Positions 35,501 through 47,500 of a stretch of DNA of 64,000 nt are shown in pieces (positions within the stretch are counted from its first letter, which is position 1; the number at the start of each line of letters is the position of its first letter). A program made the position numbers and the translations under genes. This DNA comes from Siphonodentalium dalli (taxonomy: Eukaryota > Mollusca > Scaphopoda > Gadilida > Siphonodentaliidae). The notes beneath the pieces are model-generated. The model was not told where the DNA came from and did no database searches. It saw only the letters and a list, made by a program, of their open reading frames with translations. Where the stretch lies: assembly GCA_032622095.1 (NCBI GenBank), contig CP136065.1, positions 65,833,031 to 65,897,030 of the forward strand. The letters are read 5' to 3'.

Positions 35501-38500
35501 ACTAATTTGAGGCGTGAGGGCCAATATTTCATTATTAGTTTGCCAGTTAATCTGACAGCAGTTATAATATTGACATTTTCTCCATAATTACTAGACAAAT
35601 ATTATGTTTCATAAAGTATTAGATATAACTTTTTTCAAAAATAAGCAATATTATTACCACTTTATAGGGCATTCTCTAGGCCACTAATAACATTTTTCAG
35701 GGCGTTCCAAACAGCGTATTTTTACCAAAACACTGGGCCGAGAGACGATAATGAAATGCTCTGTTCATTATCGGCCCGCGGCATGGCACCGGAAGTTAGA
35801 TCTCATTTATTATCACATGAGTTACATCGCCTTCAACATCAGACTTAACCATGTTTATTTCAAGAAATTAATGGGGGGGGGAAAAAAACATTTTTGCCCT
35901 CATAGGGCCATACTGTAGTGGTTTTATGATTGGAAATCACGCAATATGGTTGAATTATTGTCTGAAGCGTAAATATGCTAAATAACTTTAACTGTCAAAC
36001 TCGTTTGTCACTCATCTTCAATGCTGGTTATTCTCTCCAATTTTCGAGACTGTGTTGCCTGATAAGTCTGAATGAACATTCACTTGCACCAAGTGTCATC
36101 GCTGGGGCCACATTTCACGACGTAGAGCACAATTCACATGCACTACAAATGATTGTTAACTTACATGTAGTATTAAAGTTTAATTGGTTAGTGTTATATG
36201 TAGTAATAATAGTAATAACATGATTGTATCAAGCATTATGGTTTATTAATGGCCCTCTGGAATGACTAACAGCCATCAGGGCTATTAGCGGCCCTTGACT
36301 TCGTCTAGTGCCGCTAATAGGCCCTTGGGCTGTAATTCATTCCTGTGGGTCCTTTAATAAACCATAAAGCCCTCAAAAATCATGTATTGTTATATTCGAT
36401 TATGGCTGCGGCTATTTCAAAATTTAGGCAAGCTTATGTATGGTCTCTATTTGTCAAGAAAAGAGGAAGCTCGAACTAAATAAAACATTTTGCTCCAAGT
36501 ATATTTTCAATGCAGGTTTGAATGAAAGGGTATATCACCATTTAGTGACTTACAATCAAGAGTCACATATTTTTGTACTTTTGAAATAGGTAAATTCTAT
36601 AGTTTGTTTCAAGAAATTCTCTGAAATTGAGCAAATAAGTTATAATTACTATGTATTATATGTTTCTCATGTTTAATTGTGGCGTCCAGCATATCATTTA
36701 TATTATTTTGACTACACATCATCATGTTGAGGATGATATCACATAAAACAAATGATATTACTAACTTCATGAGATCTTGCAGACTCATCCAGAATACACC
36801 CTGGTTATCACCGTGTGGCATCATGTTATCTCGTGCCGACGCATCTATCGTATTCCACAATGCTGATTTATCGCTCCAATCTCCTGTCCATGAGAAATGG
36901 CCCCAGGGATTCCGTAATCTCAGGAGTCTACAAAAATTAACAGGAAATTTGAAGATAAATAACATAGAGGAGATTGTATGTGACTATATCCAGCCCAGAA
37001 ATCTATAAATAACATAGAGGAGATTGTATGTGACTATATCCAGCCCAGAAATCTATATAAAACTTGCTGGGAAGGGTTACAGTATCTTAAATGTAAAGTG
37101 AAACTTGGGAAAACAGTAGGATCTTTTAATATCAATTTTTTAGACATCTATTAATTTCTAGACTTCTTGGTGGTTTCGTGAAAAAAAATTAATGCACAAA
37201 ATCCCCTCCCCACAAGGCCCCCACCCCACACAAAATCCCCTCTCCACAAGGCCCCAACCCCACACCAAATATTCGTTATATCAGAAACAACACAGGTCTT
37301 ATCAGAGGCTTAAGTCTGGGCATAATCTATTATTTATTTTGGAACTTCTGTATGTGTGTATGTAGGTGTGTATGTATGTATGAGTGTTATAGACTCGAAA
37401 ACAGCTCGGCCGATCTGACTCAAATTTGGTATGTAGGCCTACTTTGATCTGGGGAACAATATGGGCGAGTCCAATTTCATGTGTGACCGTGTCCTTGACC
37501 TCCCTCATATATGCTCATTAGGCATGTTTCTACTCCTTGACCGATCCGACTCAAATTTGGTATGTAGGCCAACTTTGATCCCGGGAACAATATGGGTGGG
37601 TCCAATTTCACATGCGACCTTGACCTTGCTCATGTATGCTCATATAGGCATGTTTCTGGACCGATCGAACAATAGTTTGTCCAGATGCTGTATATTCTGC
37701 CCAGATGGAGAAATCCGGACGAAGTCGGGCACATCAGCTAGTATAAAATATTTTCATTGAGGTTTCAGTACATTTGAGTGACATTCTGACCTTGTCCTCA
37801 AATCAGTTCATGACATCAAAAGTCCACTCAGGGAATCAGAGCACAGATGTTCATGACCCAAATCCCTGACACCTGTCAATCAAATGGCAACATCATGGAA
37901 AATTCCAGCTGATGACATAACAACAGGTGGCTCAGAGAACAGATGTTCATGACCCAAATCCCTGACACCTGTCAATCAAATGGTAACATCATGGAAAATT
38001 CCAGCTAATGACATCACAACAGGTGGCTCAGAGAACAGATGTTCATGACCCACATCCCTGACACCTGTCAATTAAATGGTAACATCATGGAAAATTCCAG
38101 CTGATGACATCACACCAGGTGCCAGAAACATCTGAGAATTATAAGACAGACACCTGGTGTTCTGTAACTGGACATTTACAGTCAGCATGAGAGTTGTCTG
38201 GAGTCCAGGTTTCTCCAAATCAAATCTCTACAGAAAAATGATAGTGGATTCTAATCTTTAAAAAAAACATAAAATCTTAAAAAGACCCACTAATACAGTA
38301 TAATTCATCTCTAAATCTGGTAAATTGGTCCTGCTATTATGAGCTTCCAATGTTGTTGGTTCAAACTGATTTAGCTCTGATGTTGGCAGAACAAACTGAT
38401 GTTATAAAAATAACAAGAACTGGGCTGTCACCCGGTGCATACTCCCATATGGCATACTGCCTAGTGTGGGCATACCTAAAACCAATTTAACTTGCTTTAA

Positions 38501-41500
38501 CTCATTCTCTGCCGATACCCGTTCAAATACATGCAAAGTGTACGATATAACTCGTAGTCGGCAGTGAATGCGTTAAAGGGTTAGAATAAAATTACTCACT
38601 GGTTTCCGTTGATACTTTGAACATCTAATATGGAGTAAGCATGTCGGGGTCGCAGTCCCATCTTTTTATACAGCGCATCATCGATCTTCATGGTACCTCC
38701 TCCACAAGATGCACCAATGAGAAATCTGTTACAAAATAAGCATGCAGGTTATAATTTTATTGGACTTGATAGACTTTTAACACTTTCATGATGGGAGCTG
38801 CACTGGTGCAGCATTAAAGTGTGCCTGTGCATTCTCTTACATATGGGAGTCTCCCATAGGGAGCCTCGCATATATAAGAGAATGCAATGGCTTACAAAGT
38901 CAAGGTAAATATTGCTAGGCCAATGTATTCTCTTATATATGTGAGGCTCCCTATGGGAGACTCGCATATATAAAAGAATGCATTGGCACAGAGTTTATGC
39001 AAAATTTCAGGAAGCTCCAGTCATGGAAGCATTAAATATTTCATCAACCTGATCATGTCTGGCTCATGTGCAAATTTTATTATACATATATAATTAAAGT
39101 ACAAATCGAGCTACAAGGTGGCAGTATGAAAATTTCTTGTTTCCAACAAATTAATCCCTTTAATTAGTTATTACACCAAAGTGATCATTAACCCTTTCAT
39201 GACTGGAGTTTCCTGAAATTTTGCAAAAAACCTGTGGCAATGCTTTCTCTTATATATGCAAGTCTCCCATATGGAGCATCACATATATCCGGTAAGAGAA
39301 TACATTGGCCTAACAGTATTTACCATGACCTTGTAAGCCAGTGCATTAATTTGTATATGTATATGCAAGGCACCCTATGGCATAAGAGGATGCACTGGCA
39401 CAGGATATTTAAAGCTGCACCAGCGCAGCACTCGTCATGAACCTCATGAAAGGGTTAACACATTCACTTGCTACTCCCATTCGATTACATGCAACAAGTA
39501 TGAGATAATAAGTAGTCATGCAGAAAATGTGTTAACCCTTTAACCAACAGAAGGGCCATGTGCCAATGCATTCTCTTATATATGCGAGTCGACCATAGGT
39601 CGCCTCGCATATATAAGAGAATGCATTGGCTTAACACATTAAAAATTATAAAATTGTTAAAGAATGTAAGAAAAAATGGTAAAAAGTGTTAAATAAAGAT
39701 TTTTTTTAGGCCAATGCATTCTCTTATATATGCGAGGCGACCTATGGTCGACTCGCATATATAAGAGAATGCATTGGCACAGGGCATAACTGTAACTATC
39801 ACAATGTGGTCAAGGAGCCGGTTCCAATGATATCCATATTGGTATGGTTCTATTGAGACAGACCGAAGATATTTTAGGCTGTTGAAGCTTTATTTGGCCA
39901 GTTTTGGCCGGTTTGTTGGGTAAAGGGTTAAAAGCCCATATCATTTAAAATAATTATATCCTGATGAATACTGGATGAAAACAGAAAAATATTCTTATAT
40001 TAACATATTCAAATCAAACAATTAGTGACAGAATTAAGTGAACACTCAGTTATAATCTATATATATATATAAACAAGTAGGATCTGTCTGTCTGTATATA
40101 TATGTTGCCAGCAAATGGATCGGGAAATGCGGGCGATATATATTATAAGTCACCGGCAATGAAATGAGCATTTCACATGAGCAGAAAAGATTTAAAACCA
40201 AAAACAATATTTTGTAATATGTATACATACCTCGACTCACGTGAACTGAGCATTTTCGCCCAAATCAATTCGATATCTATTTCCTCCTCTCTGGTACTCG
40301 ATGCTGGAATTGAAAACAAAGTAAGTTTTCTGAGAAATCATTTAAAAAAAACTAACATAGCTAACATTCATAAAGAAATAACTCTGTTTTGATTAATTAT
40401 CGATAGATCAAGTGACATCAACAATTCATCGTTTTTGATTGGCTAGTGGCAAGTGAGCAATCAGTGGCGAGTTTTCGGCTGTAACAGTTGTTAGTTTCAA
40501 TTTTATTTCTTTGCACATGTGTGCACGAATCTGTTGATTTTTCTTGATATTTTTGGAGTACAGTTATTGGTAGGGCAGTGTTACCCGAATGAATTCTGAT
40601 GCAACATCGAAATTCCATTTTAAATCATAGGAATTTTATCAAATAGTTTTCAAGTACACCTTTAGTAATATGCTGAATTAACTAGCTAAATATCAAACTT
40701 AAAACATTATTAAAACAAACCTTGTAGCGCTATGCTCTAACATGGAGCACCCGTTAATGTAGCCAGACCCTCGATACAATGCCCCGCGACCAAAGCATCA
40801 TATGAACGGTGCAGCTTAAAACATACCTTGTAGTGCTATACTCTCACATGGAGCTATGGTTAACACAGACAGACCCTCGATACAATGCCCCGCGACCAAA
40901 GCATCATATGAACCATGCAGCTTAAAACATACCTTGTAGTGCTATGCTCTCACATGGAGCTATGGTTAACACAGACAGACCTTCGATACAATGCCCTGCG
41001 GCCAAAGCATCATATGAACGGTGCAGCTTAAAACATACATTCTAGTGCTCTCACATGGAGCTATGGTTAACGCAGACAGACCCTTCATAAAACACACGAC
41101 GACCAATGCTTCATATGAAATGTGCAGCTTAATACATACCTTGTAGTGCTATGCTCTCGCATGGAGCTTAAAACATACCTTGTAGTGCTATGCTCTCACA
41201 TGGAGCTCCCTTTATGTAGCCAGACCCTCGATACAATGCCCCCGACCAAAGCATCATATGTACAGTGCAGCTTAATACATACCTTGTAGTGCTATGCTCT
41301 CACATGGAGCTCCCGTTAACACAGACAGACCCTTGATACAACGCACGGCGACCAATGCTTCATATGAACCGTGCAGCTTAATACACACCTTTTAGTGCTA
41401 TGCTCTCACATGGAGCTATGGTTGGCACAGACAAACCCCCGATACAATGCCCGGCAACCAAAGTGTCATATGAACCGTGTAGCTTAATACATACCTTGTA

Positions 41501-44500
41501 GTGCTATGCTCTCACATGGAGCTATGGTTGACACAGACACCCTCAATACAATGCCCGGCAACCAAATCATCATATGAACCGTGCAGCTTAATAGCTCTCA
41601 CATGGAGCTCCAGTTAACCTAGCCAGACCCTCGATAAACATCTTGCTCGCTCATCAGAAATTTTAAAAAATGCTTAAAACATACCTTATAGTGTTATGTT
41701 CTCACATGGAACTCCCATTAATGTAGCCAGACCCTCGATACAATGCCTCATCACCAAAGCTTCTGTGCAGCTTAAAACATACCTTGTAGTGCTATGCTCT
41801 TTCATGGAGCACCCGTTAATGTAGCCAGACCCTCGATACAATGCCCCCGACCAAAGCATCATATGAACCATGCAGCTTAAAACATACCTTGTAGTGCTAT
41901 GCTCTCACATGGAGCTCCCGTTAACACAGACAGACCCTTGATACAACGCACGGCGACCAATGCTTCATATGAACCGTGCAGCTTAAAACATACCTTGTAG
42001 TGCTATGCTCTTACATATGTGCCAGACCCTTGATACAATGCCCGGCAACCAAAGCGTCATATGAACGGTGCAGCTTAATACATACCTTGTAGCGCTATGC
42101 TCTCACATGGAGCTCCCGTTAATGCGGACAGACCCTCGATACAACGCCCGGCGACCAATGCTTCATATGAACCATGCAGCTTAGCCATTGCTTTCTCCAT
42201 CAGAGGGACCCACAGCTGCTTTCTTCTTGCCTGATTTATAGTGATGATATTTAACCCTTTGGCGGGTGGAACGTCTTTTATGTTGTTTAGGCCAAAACAA
42301 AAAATAGGTGTGTTTGGGGTCTCCCGACCGACCCTATAAAAAGTCGCCGACCCTAATTTTTTTATTGATTATGAAAAACAAAATTGTGTGTTGTCTCCAC
42401 GAACCCTTTAACTCAGACTCATCCCTCCCAGGACACAGCCTGTTTGATGTTTTGAAAGAACCACGCTTCCTTCTCAATTCGCCACGCGACCACGCGATGT
42501 CAGAACTCGAGAGTTGAGCGCGCGCGTTGTTTCAAAACATCAAATATGGCGGACTCTACCGCAGATGTGGATCTTTTGATCCGCGTTGACGTGGACCCTT
42601 GCATACACCAACCAGGGGGGGATCTATCAAAATGTTCAATGGGAAGCAGATTGTCAACAACGTTCTATCAACGTCTTCAACTTGTTTTCCGCCGGGGTGT
42701 ATATGCGACAAAAGCATCGTTGGACTCGACACGGAAGTCGAGGTTCCGGAATTGGCTTGTTTGGACATTCTGGGTGTTCAATTCAACATCAAAGCCTACA
42801 TTGCTTGATTTGCAGCCAAATCTGCCCAAAAAGTTATGTTTCAGATAGAAAGGTATGTTTACAAATTAACTATAGAGATAATAAGTACTTTTGGTGTCCA
42901 CTTTATGCTCATAAACCCTTTTACTGCACCTTAATAGAGGGAAAACCCCGAAAATTTCCAAATACTAAAAGTTTCTTAAAAAAAAAAATAATAAAAAAAC
43001 CTACCTACCGACCCTACGGTAATTTTTTAGTAGTTGACCCCAAACACACCTATTTTTTTTTTTGGCCTTATGGTAGATTTAGGGTAATATTATGTTACGG
43101 TGTACATAACTTCGAAAAATTATCTCCTAAAAAGTAAATTATAAATTGATAAATTGAGCCATCCGTTTGTGAATGAAGAGTAAAGGGGAGGCATAACATC
43201 CAATTTAGTTCATGTATTTTGCAATTAACCCTTTCAGTGCAAAGACCGATTTTTGTATCAACCCATATTTCCTTGATCATCGGCCTTGGCACTGAAAGGG
43301 TTAATGCTCAATATGTATGGACATGTTGGTAAAAGCATACCAAAATAATTTTAGACATTTCTTTTTGTTCAATACGGGCAATTTATTTGAATGAGGCCTT
43401 AAGTGATATTTTGAAAAGTGCAACAAAATACAGTAATGCCCTAAATAATCGACTCCTTAACCACAGCAGAATTATGGGTATTTTTTCAGGATTTAGTCGG
43501 AAATATGGCTTGTTGCCATTCATCGGAAAGCTCTCACTGACTAAATCCTGAAAAACTACCCATAATTCTGCATTGGTTAAGGAGTCGATTATTTAGGGCA
43601 TCACTGTACTGCATGCAGGTAATGGTATGTTTTGATATCCTGAATTATGTATACATGTCTGTATAAATCTTACCTGAGAAAACACCAGAGATCTGCTAGA
43701 GTTGCATGGAAACAGGTCGTCTATGAGAATGGTTTTCCACTCTCCGTCCTTACACAGACGCACTTGATATACACCTTCCTCGCAGTAATCTCTGGTAACA
43801 ATGACTTTCTGTATAAGCTCGGGTCGCTCAGCTAACACAGCCAGAGAGCTCAGAAACCTGGAATATTATACAATAATTTAATCGTAAGCAAACAATTCAT
43901 GATTACTTAGAAAATAGCTGAGGTCACCAGAGGATAAATTTAGTGAAGCTATCCCGCATGGCAGGCTAGCTAGCATCACCAAATTCCCCCTCTGGGAACC
44001 TCATTCTGCTTTGGACTCATCTTCTGGGAAGTATCTATATAGTCTCAAATTAATTTAGTTTTTTAGATAATTTTTCCCTTCTGAGAAGTTTCTATATCCC
44101 CTAATTTCTAGAAGATAAAATGTATAATCAAGGTGGAACATCAGCTTCAACTGCCCAGGGAACATCAGCTTCAACTGCCCAGGGAACATCAGCTTCAACT
44201 GCCCAGGGAACATCAGCTTCAACTGCCCTGGGAACTGCCCTGGTTTGAATCATCAGAGATCAGCAGTGGGCTATAATGCACATCAGAGGTGCAAAGTATA
44301 TGGGAGACAGCAATACTCCAGCAGCATCGCACAAGGATGTGAAGTACTAATACAAGAAATATCAAATATTACCTTCAAATGAAATGTCATACACATGACA
44401 TACCGGTATATACGTCTCACTACATAATACTTCCGTAGGGTTTAGTTGAAGGGGAGGGTACTAAGTAGCATGGTAAGTTATTGGAACTACAAATCACACA

Positions 44501-47500
44501 TTCAAGGTTGAATACAGTAATGCTCTAATTAATCGACTCCTTAACCACAGCAGAATTATGGGTAACTTTTCAGGATTTAGTCGGAAATATGGCTTGTTGC
44601 CATTCATCGGAAAGCTCTCGCCGAGAGCTTTCCTATGAATGTCAACAAGTCATATTTCTGACTAAATCCTGAAAAGTTACCCATAATTCTGCTGTGGTTA
44701 AGGAGTCGATTAATTAGAGCATTACTGTATATATACTTTATCCACATTGTTCCTTGTTCCTCATTCTAAAGAAATGTTCAGATAATAAGTTCAACAATGA
44801 TCTCCTAATTTGCAGAAGATGATTGAGTTCATAATCGAGGTGACCAATGTGTGAATTAACATCACCAACTTCTACTGGGGAACTTCCATCTGATTCTAGG
44901 TCTCCCATAGCAGATGAGGTCTTAATGCAGAATGAGGATGCTAACATGCCGTGCGGGATACCATCACTAAATTCACACTCTGGGGACCTCATTCTGCAAA
45001 TGTCAGACCTGTTTCCAGGCTTGCTTCCATCTGAACACAGCATACATGTTATAATGAAAATAATATAAGTTGAACAATAGTGTACAATGTACGGTACATC
45101 ACTTTATTAATATACAAATTAGCATATCCTGCCAGTGTTATCATAATTTGTAAGGTATACTAGTATGGTACACAGTGATTGTAACAGTTTGCATAAGCCC
45201 TTGTATGTACATGTAGGTAAACTATGGGTTATCTGAATACATGTCAGGGGATCGATGAAATGTGCAGGCCTGTGTTTGGAATATTGATTAATATCTTATT
45301 ACTTATATCAGCTTGAGACATCTTGTAGTGTCAGTTTGATATTTTGAAATCAATTTGCTGAAAATTGTCTACATGTACATGTATGTTGTTGCCACTAGTT
45401 AGCATCCCTCAAGATAGATTATCTCTTTATATTAACAAATTTGAAATAGTTTAGTGGGTATAAAATAATAAATATGAAATGAAGACCCCTATCTGGAAAT
45501 GCTTCTATCAATTAATATTGATTTTATTTCAAATATTTTCTGATATAATGCGATGATTAAAAGGGACATTTATTTGTTATAATTTTAGAACAGACCGTTA
45601 TCAGATAGCGATAGAGATTATAATAGTGCTCCCATTTCTATGCACCAAACGTCAAATGTCTCAGATTGATTGTTTGTATTGTTATATTCTATAGTAAATT
45701 ACACAATAAAATTTCTGGTCTCTAGCTGTTAACAGTAACCAGTAGTTGTTCGTTAGCTAAGCAATCACACTTGTTTACTAAAAGAAAATATTTGAAATAT
45801 AATCAATATTAATCGATAGAAGTGTTTCCAGACAGGGTCTTCGATTCATATCTAATATTTTATACCCCTCATAATATATAAAACAATTTGTTTACAAAGA
45901 GATAGACCATCACGAATGAGAAGGAATTCATACATGTAAGTCAGATTATTAAATGTCCAATTTTGGTTGATAAATGGAAATTTTAAATCTCATACATGTA
46001 CTATATAATATACATTTTTGTACATGTACTCTCCGGACCCAAATAAACATAAGGATAGTCTTATTAAATTTCAAGTCAAAATCCCAAGGGCTGTATGCTG
46101 CCTATTTGGGTCCCTATAAGTTTTTTTTTATTTCATTCCCAAATAAAAACACTTAAACATGATGTAAAATGATTATTAAGAATCAGACAAGTGCTAACAC
46201 AACTTCTCTCTCTTAGTTCTTATTTGGCTAAACAAAGAACATTATCATATGATTATAAACTTTCTTCTAAAAGTCCCATACTAAATCATACTAAAACTGA
46301 ACAGAAGAGAAAAATTAACTAAAAACAATGTTAATTTGAGACTATAGATACTTCCCAGAAAATGAGGCCTAAGCAGAATGACATCCCCAGAGGGTGAATT
46401 TGGTGATGCTAGTCCACGTGTTGGTATAGCGTCAATAAATTCACCCTCTGGGGACCTCCCATAGGGAGCCTCGCATATATATATAAGATAATGCATTGGC
46501 CTAACAGTATTTAACTTTAGCTTGTAAGCCAGTGCATTAATGCACTGGCACAGGATCTTTAATGCCGTACCAGCGCAGCTCGTGTCATGAAAGGGTTAAA
46601 TAACAAAAAGCAATCTAAGAAATATATAAAACTGTTTGATTATCTCTTTCATGACGGGAGCTTCCTGAATTTTTGCGAAAACCCTGTGCCGATGCATACT
46701 CTTATATATGTGAGTTGACCATAGGTCGCCTCCCATATATAAGAGAATGAATTGGCTTAAAAAAAATTATATTATTGTTAAAAAATGTAAGAAATAATGA
46801 AAAAATATTATTAAAGAATGTAAGAAATAAAATGATTAAAAATGATAAAAATTGTTAAAGAATGTAAGAAAAAAATTATAAAAATTGATAGAGAATTTAA
46901 GAAAAAATTATAAAAAATGATAAAATTATTGCAGAATGTAAGAAAAAATGAAGTGTCAATGACACTGTAGCTCAACTTGGAAAGGGAATAATTTAATGTA
47001 TTACACTCAATGGAGCGATTAGGAATGCAGAAAGTTGAAATGTCTAAGTAATACTAGATTATCAACATGAAGAGATATATATATAAAAGTAAAATCCAAG
47101 ATGGTTGCTGGCGGCTACATGTGCATGTATGTTTTCCAATAAATTTCAAAAACATTTGATAGCTTCCATCTAGTAAGATCAATATCAAGATTAATATGAA
47201 GTCTGGAGATGATCGGATGAGGGAAGTGGACTGTAGGGTGTAAAGGATTTAGTCATGCAAAGAGTAAAATCCAAGATGGCTGACAGTGGACACGTTTTAA
47301 GGCCAAATTACCCTAAAATCGCTACGTCTCAATGTCAACAGTCATGACAAATTTCATGATGATCCGACTAAAGGTACTAATACGACCTGTAGCCCATGCC
47401 AAAGGATTTAGTCAAGCAAAGAGTAAAATCCAAGATGGCTGCTGGCGGCCAGGATTTTTGGCCGAATGACCTAAAAATGACTCATTCCGATCAAATTTCA

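Larger units (their letters stand above)
43917..45030. mobile_element. Dyad element, expanded and interrupted, intron 2
   Basis: The left hairpin is at 43917-44013, the right hairpin (short form) at 44930-44998, and the end CAGGCTTG at about 45020. The middle has been enlarged by a 24-bp tandem repeat (44135-44230), unrelated DNA and the Tc1-like foldback element at 44515-44727. Confidence 0.6.

Noticed and set aside
41686-41871. A separate small gene with calpain-like residues
   Set aside because: The frame is a run across two units of the exon 4 fragment array, with different phases and no acceptor.
42546-43137. Overlapping frames of 69-183 codons as a host gene
   Set aside because: They lie wholly inside a Harbinger-like element in a CAPN15 intron and run into its AT-rich right end. 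Kept only as a possible captured fragment.
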